From the NCBI GenBank assembly GCA_032358165.1, contig JAALGY010000017.1, forward strand, positions 1,612,001 through 1,676,000: DNA of 64,000 nucleotides, written 5' to 3'. The notes beneath the pieces are model-generated. The model was not told the DNA's origin and made no database searches. It saw only the letters and a list, made by a program, of their open reading frames with translations. Positions 1 to 10,302 of this stretch are shown piece after piece. How positions within the stretch are numbered: position 1 is the first letter of the stretch; each line of letters opens with the position of its first letter. The translations under genes and the position numbers were made by a program. Source of the DNA: Diplosphaera chodatii. Taxonomy: Eukaryota; Chlorophyta; Trebouxiophyceae; Prasiolales; Stichococcaceae.

Positions 1-3000
1 ACCGCTAGCGCTGCATGTGCGTCGACACGTTGTGAGAGGACGCCCTGAACTAATGACGGCATGTGCCAGAGCTCAATCAGACCAAGCCAAGCGCTGGGTC
101 AGGATCACCTTGGAGCATGTGAGCAGCGTCTGCAGGGTGGAGATGAATCCGCGGTCCTCGTCCTGCAGGTTCTCCACCTCCTCGAAGAGCAGCAGCGTCA
201 GTGGCGGCGGCTGCCCGCAGCCCTGGGCCTGCGCTGGCTGGCCGGCTGGTGCCGGGGGTGTGTCAGCAACCGGGGGCTGGAGCACACTGGAGCCGCTGCC
301 CTTCTTGCTGCCAGCACCCTTGCCGCCGCTGTTGCCGAGCTGGCCGCTGCTGCCGCCAGGCTGCTTGCCTGCGTGTGCAGACGCCTGCTGCGGCCTGAAG
401 AAGCTGCTCACGGGCGCCTTCTTGGCAGCCTTTGCCTGCACATCAGGCGCGGCCGCAGCAGCGGCTCCGCCAACGGCACTGTCATCGGCCGCAGCGCCCC
501 CATCAGCGGCCGCGGCCGGGGCCAGCGCGACGCGCTGCGACTGCGTGGCCTCCCCCACCAGGCGCTGCACCTGCGCCCCCGCCCGGTTGACGGACGGGTT
601 CACCTCGATGACTCTGTACCCCGCCGCCTGCACGATGGAAACCAGGCTGGAGCTCACAATCTAGTGACACAGGTCTTTCACGGAAGCCGCCTGCTGCGGT
701 GTGCTGTCAACATAAGGTCGAGGACTGATATGGGTCACCACGATGGGCTCAGGTGGAGCCACAGCATGTCAGACAGCCGCACCAGTGCAACAGCGTAGGC
801 AGCCGCCGTCTTGCCGCTGCCCACCGGCCCGCTAAGCAGCACCGCATTCCCACGGTCGACAGCGCTGGTGCGTACGTCGTCATCGCTGTCCCCATCGCCC
901 TCGCCGGCTGACCAGTCGCTGTCGCTGAGCAGCGCCCGCGCATGGCTGCGCCTGCATACAGGTGCATCAACTCTGACGCTGCTTGCGCTCATGAGGTCAT
1001 GGTCTGTCTGTTGCATCTTGTCACAACTGGTTACAGGCACGAAGTGAAACCGGCAAGCCCTTACCTGGGTGGGCGCCTGGACTGTGCAACATCGGCAGCG
1101 CCCGGCGCGGTCTCCTGCCAGGCAGCGAGCCAGCTGCGCAGCTCCTCCACAGCATCCGCGTTGCCGCACACCTGCACCGGGCAAACCCACAGTCGCGACC
1201 CGGGCCCAGGGTGTGACGACAACTACACCTCGAGAGGCAGCTTGGTCGGGTACATCGGTGCAGCAACAAGCAGCACTCATGCCTGCGACGGCTGCCGTGG
1301 CTGGAAGCGCTCGGTCCAGAGCGCGTGCGCGGCCGAGGGCGGCGGCGGGGGCGCTGCGTTGGGCTCGGCCGCCACCAGCCGGGGCTCCTGCGCCGCGCCG
1401 TCGCGGGCAGCCACCACCCCAGCCAGCCGCCGCTGCAGGCGCCGCAGGTGCTGCTCCGGTGTCGGGTGGTCCTCCAGCTCCTGCACGCGCAGGGTTTCGG
1501 GTTTAGGGTTTAGACGCACAGCTGGCTGTCGGATGCTGCCGCCACAGCGCGACACCCGGCTGCCGCAGGTTTGAAGGCGCACCACGTGGACCAACACAAC
1601 CGCTCACCGCAGCGCTGCTGGTGTCAGCCGGGCGCTCCGCATCTGCGAGCTGCTGGGCCAGTCGCTGGAGCAGGAGCTGGCCGGCTGGCTGTGCTTCGGC
1701 AGGGGGCGCAGCTGTGCTGGGGCTCGCCGCGGCTGTTGCTTCACGACTGACGAGTGTGAAGCTGGCAGCAGCTGCTGCGCTGTCCTCTGCTGGAGCCTCG
1801 GATGGGGCTGCCTCGTAGCGGAAGGTCAGAGTCTCTGGAGTGCTGCGAGGGGCCGCAGCCTCACCGACCTGAAGGTTGCAAAGACAAGCAGACTGTCTGC
1901 ACAGTGTCTCAACCTGGCGCCTGCTGCATGCTAACGACGTGTGCAACTGCCGCCGTTTGTGCATCACACTCACCTGTGTGATGTGTATTGGCGGCATCGG
2001 TGGCTCTGTCAGCTCTGTCACCAGCTTCACCCTGGCTGCACCTGCATCTGCCTGCGCGGCCCGACGGTCAAAGAATGCATGCGGCACCCGCCCTGCATTT
2101 ATCCTCGCAGTATCCTGCATCGCACCCATATGCACTCACTACACTATCTGCTGTAATTACACATCGAAGGCCCGTGATTTCTAGCAGTTGCTGGGCGACC
2201 TGCCTCGCAAAGCCTCAAACCACTGACCAGCGTGCTCACCTGTGCAGACCGCTTCAGGTCCAGCTGGAAGGTTGCAGCCGCAGCCTTTGCGGCCTGCCTG
2301 CGCGCCTCCTCTGCCTCCGCCTGCTCTTCTGCGTCCCGCTCTGATGCTGCCTGGGCTGCTGCCTCTGCCGCGGCCCTTTCAGCTGCCACCCTGTCTGCTG
2401 CCTGGTCAACATGCGCACTCTGACGTCATGACCCGGTCATGCCTTGTTCATGCTTGCCAGCAGGCAATGTGCACGACTGCGCGCTCGACTACTGTGTTGC
2501 GTCACCTTTTTCTGTTTCCTCTGCGCCAGGGGCATGAAGAAGTCTGTGGCTGTGCCTGCCGTGGCGTCGCCAGAGCTGCCTGGCTTGCGGGTCGCCTGCC
2601 TCCGGCCATTCCGACGCGGAGGCGTGCTGGTGCCCTCCTGGTGCCGCGCTGCGTCTGCCGACTGTGGCGAGTCCTTGGCAGCAGCCTTGCGCCTTTTGCG
2701 GCTGCCAGCTGCCCTCGGCTCTGGCTGAAAGTCCTCATCTGCACCCGAAGCGCATTGGCATCGTGACGCCTATGCATGCATCTGACCAGTTGCCTGCGCC
2801 CGAGTGGCCACACAGTGTTTCTGCAGGGTGTCTTTTGCGCCCACCAGAGCCAGTGTCCAGGGTGATGGCGCTGCGGCGCTGCCTCTGCCGTGGAGCATGC
2901 TGTGAGCGACTGGCGCCGGCTTTGGCGCTCCTCGGCTCTGCAACCTGGCCATCCGTGGGATCTGCATCTGCCAGAAACCGCTCAGGTGGATGTCCGCTGC

Positions 3001-3186
3001 ATGCAAAGAAAAGCTTCCGTCTTGAAAAGATCACAGTCCACCGTATATAACCCAGAGCGCACCACAATCACTGTCCTCCAGCATGATGGCCTGCGCACGC
3101 TCATCGTCATCCGAGCCGTGCTGTTTGATCAACTCCTTCCTGCTCGAGAGCATGTTCAGGTCTGTTGTTATGGCGTCTGCCTCCAT
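1..3186 (-). CDS. ATAD5/Elg1-like RFC-type AAA+ ATPase, 5' part (gene runs off left edge)
   Basis: Large subunit of the alternative clamp loader that unloads PCNA from DNA in the nucleus (family knowledge). Phase-consistent exons on the minus strand: 3186-3063, 2996-2814, 2738-2506, 2419-2240, 2114-1974, 1868-1608, 1480-1283, 1171-1065, 951-783 and 660-109, about 716 codons in the window. Diagnostic motifs are LWTERFQP followed across an intron by VCGNADAVEELRSWL, Walker A GPVGSGKTAAAYAVA, then YRVIEVNPSVNRAGAQVQ with GEATQS, and a Walker B-type LLLFEEVENLQDED. That order and wording are typical of ATAD5. A KR-rich segment ending in DFFMPL (about 2530) and HAFFDRR (about 2070) resembles the ATAD5 N-terminal region. 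A long Ala/Gly/Ser insert separates GEATQS from Walker B. One intron (donor at 1282) appears to start with GC. Exon 2 (2996-2814) has the right phase but an unremarkable sequence and is the least certain. The remaining C-terminal part lies outside the window. Confidence 0.82.
1488..1516 (+). repeat. Telomere-like TTTAGGG tract inside an ATAD5 intron
   Basis: Three units (GGGTTTC, GGGTTTA, GGGTTTA) are directly visible on the plus strand. On the minus strand, the coding strand of the gene, they read as CCCTAAA-type repeats just upstream of the acceptor at 1480/1481. The tract therefore forms the pyrimidine-rich 3' end of the intron. Too short to be a chromosome end. Confidence 0.7.
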
Positions 3187-3535
3187 AGCTGAGCAAGCGC
3201 ATCTGGCTGTGCACGGGGCTCCGCAGGTCCGCCACCAGCGCACCTTGTCCGCTTTTGGCGCTGCGTCTGCGGCGGAGTGCAGCCGCACGAGATGTCCGAG
3301 TCAATGGGAAACACCTTCATGCGGCTGGGCGATCACAGTCACGGCGCGATGTGTCAGCACCCACAAAATGGCTGCATGTTTGCCGCAGGAGAACATGTGC
3401 CAATCATGACGTAGCCATATGTTTCTTCACTGTCACTCACATCAGCATGTAAACCAACTTGGGCAGTTGACCAACAACACATCAGCCGCTCAGGTGCACC
3501 TCAGGACCCTCACAGGGCGCCTGCTTCAAATTTAG

Positions 3536-4246
3536 TCGAGGTGTTGGGCGCGTGATAACCCCCCGGGCCACGTGGCGTCAGCTTCGGCGTATATGCAGCA
3601 GCCCCAAGGCTCTTCTGCGCATTGTATATGCATCGTCAATTGTGTGGTTTGACAGAATCTACCTGCCATACAGCTGGTAGTCCGTGGACCGGCTGCGAAG
3701 AGCCTGCAGGAATAACCTCGCAGGGCACTGGAGCATGAAGGTCGCTGTGCCTCGTCACGCCGCCCGACCATCGGGTGCTGACCGCCGCGCTGCCGAGGTG
3801 CGGCCGGCATCCACCTGACAGCCTGCTGTGGCAATTGTCCCGCCACGCAGGGTCTCGAGCGTATGAACCGCCCAAGCTGGCAGGCCTCAACTCTTGAGGT
3901 GCACGCCTGTGTGGACTCTCGTCTCCGTCGTGCCGCTGCGTTGCTGGATCATTTGGCGTCAATTAGTGACGAAGACGGTGGTATGTGACCTGAAAGCCGC
4001 ACTTGGGCGCATACCTGTGATATTTGCCCTGCATACGTCACCCGCATGTATCTCGGCTCACCGGCGCAAGCATGGCACCTGCGTGGCTTTGCTGGTAGTA
4101 TAATAGTCTTGCGTGAAACTGACAACGGTTTGACGATTTGCGCACTGAGCGCGCTGGGCCTCAAGGCTGTTGCCCAAAAAGGTTGGGACTGGATGAGCCG
4201 GAGTTGTTGCACAGGCACTTATGCAGCTTGCCTGCTCTCATCCCAG
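3536..4246 (+). promoter_or_regulatory. Promoter and 5' region of methyltransferase copy 1, conserved in copy 2
   Basis: This block matches 9596-10302 base for base over long stretches, better than the introns of the two genes. It contains a palindromic G-box GCCACGTGGC (3567-3576), and 14 bases after it a TATA-like TATATG (3590-3595); both recur at the same spacing in copy 2. A possible upstream ORF starts at ATG 3737. Two short coding-looking pieces end at a GAG|GTGCGG site (about 3800) and a GAG|GTGCAC site (about 3900). All phases would allow them to join the exon at 4247, but the first putative intron would be only about 53 bp, so I treat the block as promoter plus 5' UTR. It also lies head to head with the ATAD5-like gene. 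Confidence 0.6.
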
Positions 4247-7200
4247 ATGCCAGCGCAAATGCAAAGCGTGATGGGCCTGCGCACGCCGCTCCTGGGCCGC
4301 CTGCGCGCCGTGCAGCATGGGCGCGCGACATGCGTCAGGACATACGCTGCGCTGGAGATGCAGGTCGGAGGCAAGACTGCGGCACCAGGTGTGATATCGG
4401 TCACGTAGTCACGCAGCATAAGGTTGTTCCACTCAGTTCAAACACATGATTGAGCCTTGTCTCTGTAATGTGGTACACTTGCACGGCACCCACCACACCC
4501 TGCGCTGTGTCGGCTTCAGGGCTCGAATGCCCAGTCATATTAACTTGCTGCTGTTGCATCAGCAGGGGCGGTGCAACAGCCGAAGTCGAAGCCAGCACAG
4601 GCAGACACGCAGCGTTTCCAGCTGCACCCGTCAGTGAACACGTGGCGCACATTCGACCCTGCAGCATCAATTGATGCGGATTCGTCGGTGGTCAACCAAG
4701 TTCAGAGCGCGCTCCAGGTGATCTATTGCTCACATCAGGACAGGGCATCAGCTTAAAGGCAGTTTCGCTGCTTGTGTCTGGCGATACAGGCTGTCACGAT
4801 GAGTGTGCAATATCAGCTTCGTTTCATATTATTTTCATGACACAACCGTCGTTTTTTGCAGAGCTTGCAGCGGAGCTTCCGGTCGTCTGGAACAACGAGC
4901 CTGTTTGAGAGCCGAGAGTCGACTGCTTACTGGGCGTACCACCTGGGAAGGATGGGCTTCTTCACCGTGCAGGGCGTTGCAGGTGCTTCACATTCTCTGC
5001 ACAACCATGCGGCTTGTAGCATACGCCACATCGCAGTGTGTGCTACTCAGATGTTCGTTGTGCTGCCGGCCGCCCATCATGCACTATCATGTGCCCTTGT
5101 GGTTGGTCTATGTAGGCCCCAAGCATGCAGGTGAGGAGTGTTGGTGCACCTCTATGCTGAATCCATGTATGATGGGTTTGCGCACGGTGCAGGGCTGCTG
5201 TCGGCGCGCACGTCAAGTGCGGCACTGGGCGAGGCGGAGGGCGGCACCGGCGTCCGTCTGGAGAAGCTCGTCAGGTCGGGCGTGGCAGGTGAGGCTGTCA
5301 ACGCTGGCGTGCACAGTTGCATACGGCTGCTGCTTCTGTCAGAAGCGCTTGAACACTGCGCGCTCAGGCAACTGTATGGAGCTCCTGATGACACTGGATG
5401 TTGTGCAGGCCCCATTCTGGAGGCGCTGGCCACCTACCAGCAGGACTACGAGAACATCAAGTGCGGTTCTGTTCAGCATTGCCTGGTACCCGCCTGCCGC
5501 CCAATGTTGTTACACATCGACTTCGACGAGCAGGAATCGCGTGTTCTTCCACCAAGTATGTACATCACATAATCCTATGGTTTGTGCTGCAGGGCTGGCC
5601 TATACAAGCTGCCCTGGGACATGACTACACTCGGGCACAGGCAGACCAACCCGCTGTTTGTGCTGCAAAAGGTGTGTGGAACTCACAAGACAGAGCCATT
5701 GCCATGTAGGTTGCTGCTGAACAGGTTCCGAACAGCAACTCCCAAGCACTGGGTGACTGTGTCACATCAAACAAGTGTGTGCTACTATAACAGGCAGCAG
5801 CGTTCATTCGGGAGGCGTCCGACACCCTCGGCCGCCGCGACCGGCAGGGGGACACCAGCGTGTGGCTGGACTCCAAATTGTACCCGCAGTATTACAGATC
5901 GACGTTCCACTATCAGGTGCATTGATATGGGCCGACATGTAGCACGGGGCCAGGATCTACCAGCTGTCGTGCCTGTCAGCAATCTGCGCATCAGAATGCA
6001 ACTGACTCTTTTGCTTGTGGCTGGCTGCAGACTGATGGCTGGATGTCCAAGGCTTCTGCAGGTGTGTCATCGAGAAAGATGTTGCCAGTTACGGTTATGA
6101 ATACCACTGGATGCTTGCCTGGGGCACAATGTGCACATCAACAATTTGTTTGTCATATGGCACATTTTCACCTGCAGATGTCTACGAGACGTCGACAGAG
6201 ACGCTATTCCTGGGGAAGCAGGACGCAATGCAGCGGCAGACGCTGGTGCCGCTGCACCACCACATGCGCAGCAAGCCCCCCGGCGGCGTTGGCATGAAGT
6301 GCCTGGAGGTTGCCTGCGGCACAGGCCGATTTGCGACCTTCATCAAGGTAGTGTTCCACCTCCCAGCAATGCGAACCGTCCAGCAGTGTCGAGCACCGTC
6401 GAGCATGAGCGGCGAGTTCCCTCAAACGCGATGGATGTGCATCCACCAACATCTGGTTCATTGTCAAACAGGACAACTACCCCGAGATGGACATCACCTG
6501 CCTCGACCTGTCGCCCTTCTACCTGGAGAAGAGCCGCGAGAACATGGACTACTGGCGCCGCGTCAGGGCGCCCCCCTCCCAGAAGAACACCACCGACACC
6601 TTCTTCCAGGTTGGGATAACAGCTATGCTGTCAACAGGCTGAGCCTGTGTCGCAAGTGCACAGCATCAGGGTTCAGGTGTTTGTTCCACGATGGTGAGGT
6701 GACATCGACTAGTTGGTTGTTCTGGACCTGCAGGCCGCTGCAGAGGACATGCCCGTGGCCGACGAGTCGTACGATGTGGTATGCAACCTTCTGTTTAATG
6801 TTTTCCCTTTGTTTAGCGCCTGCACGTCACTTATACTCTGGAACAGCCACGCTGATGTTACCGTCCTCTGCCTCTTGACGCAGGTGACCTGCGTCTACCT
6901 GTTCCACGAGCTGCCAGCAGCAGTACGCCGCAAGGCGGCCGCCGAGATGGCGCGCGTCTGCAAGCCTGGCGGCATGGTGGTGAGCATGTGCACGAGCATG
7001 GCACCCAGGGAGACGTTGGTCTCTTGGGAATAGAGGTTTCTGGCTGCTCTCCCAGGGCCCTTGAGGGCATTATTCGGCAGATTGCATGCATAGCGAAGTA
7101 TAGTCGTGCGATGCATTCTGCTCTGGCTCTTGCAGGTTTTCACAGACAGCGTGCAGATGGGCGACCGGGAGGCGTTCGACCCCCAGCTGGGCCAGTTTGG

Positions 7201-7787
7201 TGAGCAAGCCAAGCCTTGAGCATCAAACGCTGCTGCACGGAGGTGACTGGCTTCCTGATCACATTTGCTGACTCATCACTTCTGCACGTTTGCAGGCAAC
7301 TTCAACGAGCCCTACTATCAGGGCTACATCAACAGCGACATTGGTACGCGTACCTTGCTCCTATAGCTGTTTCTGCACCCGCCATCCATTCCACATCTGC
7401 AGCGATCTGACCATTCATGTGTCAAGTGTTAATAGATCAAGTAATGATCTGCTTGGTGCTGCAGGCCAGCTGTTTGAGGAGGCAGGTCTGGTGCCGCACA
7501 TGAAGACGGTCGCCTCATCCACCAAGTCGCTCAGCTTCAAGAAGCCGCTGGACTCTTCAGCACCGCAGCCGCAGGCCCCAGCGCTGCCGGCTTCCGTCGT
7601 TGTCAATGGGTATGCATGGTCATTTGCACAACTGCATTGCTTCCTGCTATGTGGTAAAAACGCACGCTGCCCTCCCGTGTTAGTTGAACTGGTGTGTTGT
7701 AATGACGTCACGTCGTCATGTGGTTGCAGGTCGCACAACTCAGCCCCTTCAGTCATGGCAACTGTCGGTAGCAGCCGCCAAGCTTAG
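4247..7787 (+). CDS. Class I SAM-dependent methyltransferase, copy 1
   Basis: Sixteen exons, all in phase, give about 519 aa: 4247-4388, 4566-4717, 4862-4982, 5193-5288, 5409-5460, 5593-5671, 5794-5916, 6031-6061, 6178-6347, 6472-6609, 6734-6778, 6884-6979, 7136-7199, 7296-7343, 7465-7609, 7730-7787. The first about 45 residues are Arg-rich and acid-free, like an organelle transit peptide. The N-terminal half ([50 protein letters not shown]) is typical of a plant/cyanobacterial methyltransferase group of unknown substrate. The Rossmann core follows: motif [11 protein letters not shown], acidic [28 protein letters not shown], then YLFHELP and [10 protein letters not shown]. The acceptor substrate cannot be named. 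Start chosen at the first Met of the transit-like exon. Confidence 0.88.
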
Positions 7788-8259
7788 GTCGGCCAGCAGT
7801 AGCCAACAAAAGCCAACACCGGGTTTTCCTACCACCCAAGTAAGCCACGAAAGTGCCTGAAGGCGCATCATTGTAGAACCTTCCTCAGATTTGATCGCTT
7901 TCATTGTCCTGTAATGCATGTACTGGGATGTAGATTGCATCTTTATTCTTGGCTCATCTGTTTTGAACGAGCGACATTGAGAAAGGAGATATGGTGGGCA
8001 TCTGGGCTTCTTGGCGCCTCCTGCATTATTTGGGCAGAGGGTTCTGAGTTGAAGTGCTCGGCGTGTGAGGCTTGGGTTGAAGTTGATGAGAGCTGGCTCA
8101 TGTACATTAACGATTGGCCTGGACTCAATAACTCGTGCAAAAATTGAAACTGGTTGTTTGTGAATGGCACCTGACTGGCTGTGTAAGCCTGAAGACTTGA
8201 AACGTGCTTGAGGGTGCATGGCACATGATGATGTGCGTTCTTGGCCTGCTGAGCACCGG

Positions 8260-8751
8260 TATTGCGGTTTGCAAAGTGATTGGCTCCAATCGGCCGGCAA
8301 AGTGGTCAATGTGTCCGAGGAGAATTTCGGCCGGTCAGTCGGCTGACGTCGGCCCGGCCAAACTGCACCTCGGTCCGAAACAGAAATCACAGACACGCCA
8401 GCGCTGCCAGAATGAATCGGATTGAAGCTGCACCCATGTCCTGTGACAGTTGATGCAGTTTCAGGGGAGCTTTATACCCTGACGGGCCGAGCAGGTGCAG
8501 GATGGCCATGGGCCAATGCAGTGGATTGCACTGACCTACGCCCAAGCACTCCAGCACGGCTGTGCTACCCAATGGATAGTAAGGGTCTCTTCATTGTGGC
8601 GCTGGGCTCGATGTCAGATGTGCAGCAACAAGTTTTGCTCATAATGATCGGCCGGTTCCGCTGCCGACGTCGGCCCGCGAAAGGTGTTTTTGGCCCAATC
8701 GGTCAGACTTATGTCGGCAGATCGGGGCCAACCACTTTGCAAAGCGCAATA
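8260..8751. mobile_element. MITE-like non-autonomous element inserted in duplication unit 1
   Basis: Ends are TATTGCGGTTTGCAAAGTG on the left and CACTTTGCAAAGCGCAATA on the right, near-perfect inverted repeats. Weaker inverted similarity extends inward for about 100 bp, including a GACGTCGGCCCG palindromic block. The flanks GAGCACCGG and GCAGGCAGCCATGCT are contiguous in unit 2 (about 14307-14330), so unit 2 is the empty site. No coding region inside. The terminal TA on each side could be the target duplication, which would suggest a Tc1/mariner-like origin, but this is not certain. Confidence 0.82.
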
Positions 8752-8840
8752 GCAGGCAGCCATGCTCGCTTGAGAAGCATCATGGTTATCAGAGACGAGC
8801 GGTAGACATCTGCTGCATCCGCCATCGCGTTGATTAAACG

Positions 8841-9069
8841 CAGAGTAAACATGCCTTCTGGACCTGGGCTTTGATGTGATACACGGGCCGGCGCTCGTGA
8901 GGGGCTCGATCAGAGCGCGGAGTTGTCGGAGTGGAGAAAGTGCTTCCAGCCACCAGAAACGCCATTGCCAATGAAACTCACTCTCGTGACACGGCGGGGC
9001 CTGCTGACAAGCATTCAGAAGTTCCACTTTCTCTCTCAAACTTTTTCCCTCCTCCTCCACTTTCTTTCT
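8841..9069. other. Junction sequence between the two duplication units
   Basis: About 230 bp present only once between units. It includes a segment (8917-8970) that recurs at 16794-16850 and a CT-rich stretch just before the start of unit 2. No gene seen. Confidence 0.5.
8917..8970 (+). repeat. Dispersed repeat, copy at the duplication junction
   Basis: Shares GCGGAGTTGTCGG, then AAGTGCTTCCAGCCACCAGA and AACGCCAT, with 16794-16850 in the same orientation. It ends near the point where the second duplication unit begins. Confidence 0.7.
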
Positions 9070-9128
9070 CAAAGAAAAGCTTCCGTATTGAAAAGATCGC
9101 AGTCCACCGCACACATCCCAGAGCGCAC

Positions 9129-9250
9129 CACAGTCACTGTCCTCCAGCATGATGGCCTGTGCCAGCGCGTCGTCATCCGAGCCGTGCTGTTCGATCTTCA
9201 CCTTCCTGCCCAGCGAACACGTTCACTTTTGCTGTGGCGTCTGCCTGCAT
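9129..9250 (-). pseudogene. Truncated, frameshifted copy of ATAD5-like exon 1
   Basis: Homologous to 3063-3186. The Met start and the downstream GSDDD / AQAIMLEDSDCG block are still visible, but a net 2-nt loss (122 versus 124 nt to the conserved donor) shifts the frame. The copied reading frame stops after about 25 codons. No other ATAD5 exon follows, because the duplication begins in intron 1. It is a by-product of the duplication and sits upstream of methyltransferase copy 2. Confidence 0.85.
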
Positions 9251-9595
9251 AGCTGAGCATGGGTGTGCGGCGCTGTGCATGGGGTTCCGCTGGTCAGCAC
9301 CAGCGCACCTTGTCCGCTTTTGGCGCTGCGTCTGCGGCGGAGTGCAGCCGCACGAGATGTTTGAATCAATGGGAAACACCTTCATGCGGCTGGGCGAACA
9401 CAATCACGGCGCGATGTGAAACCACCCACAGCATGGCTGCATGCCGCAGGAGAACATGTGCCAATCATGGAATAGCCATCTGTCTGTTTCTTCATTGTCA
9501 TTCACATCAGCACGTGAACCAGGTTGGGCAGTGGACCAACAGCACATCAGCCGCTCAGCTGCACCTCACAGCGTCACACGGCATCCGCTTCAAAT

Positions 9596-10302
9596 TCATT
9601 CGAGGTTTGATAACCCCCCCGGCCACGTGGCGTCAGCCTCGGCATATATGCAGCGGGTCCAGCGCGGCTCCTGCGCGCTCTATCTGCATCGTCAAGCTGT
9701 GATTCGACAGACATACCTGCCATATAGCTGGTACTCCGTGGGCCGGCCGCGAACAGCCTGCAGGAACAAACCTCGCACGGCACTGGAGCATGAAGGTCGC
9801 TGTGCCTCGTCACGCCGCCCGACCATCGGGTGCTGATCGCCACGCTGCCGAGGTGCGGCCGGCATCCAGCTGACAATCCTGTTGTGGCAATTGCCCCGCA
9901 ACGCAGGGTCTCGAGCGTATGAACCCCCCAAGCTGGCAGGCCTCAACTCTTGAGGTGCACATTTTAGTAACTCATCCACGCCGCGGTGCCGCTGCGCTGC
10001 TGGATCATTTGGCGTCAATAATTGACGACGACGGTGGCATGGGACTTGAATGCCGCACTGGGGCGCATAACCTGCGATATTTGCCCTGCGTACGTCACCC
10101 GCATGTATCTCGGCTCACCGACGCAACCATGACACCTGCGTGGCTTTGCAGCTAGTATAACATTTCGACGTGAAAATGACAACGATTTGGCGACTGCGTA
10201 CTCTGATTGCGCTGGGGCTCGCGCCTGTTGCCCAGGTGTTGGGACTGGATGAGCTGGCATTGTTACAGAGGCGCTCATGCAAGATGTCTTGCTCTGTTGC
10301 AG
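9596..10302 (+). promoter_or_regulatory. Promoter and 5' region of methyltransferase copy 2
   Basis: Matches 3536-4246. G-box GCCACGTGGC at 9622-9631 and TATA-like ATATATG at 9644-9650 keep their spacing. The possible upstream ATG (about 9790) and the GGTCTCGAGCGTATGAAC block are also kept. Confidence 0.6.

Larger units (their letters stand above)
3004..8840. repeat. Tandem duplication, unit 1 (contains a later 492-bp insertion)
   Basis: The left edge is at AAAGAAAAGCTTCCGT (about 3004, in intron 1 of the ATAD5-like gene); the right edge is about 8840. Unit 2 (9070-14402) matches in order: ATAD5 exon 1, intergenic promoter, all 16 methyltransferase exons, 3' flank. Without the insertion at 8260-8751 unit 1 is about 5.34 kb, the same size as unit 2. 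Exons and the upstream block are well conserved, introns much less so. Confidence 0.9.

Noticed and set aside
61..798. 245-codon plus-strand frame at the left end
   Set aside because: Antisense to the ATAD5-like exons that carry the AAA+ motifs; GC-rich coding DNA often leaves the opposite strand open.
3636..3962. Minus-strand frame starting MTPNDPA, also found at 9692-10018
   Set aside because: After the first 40 residues the two copies use different frames, so only the DNA is conserved, not a protein.
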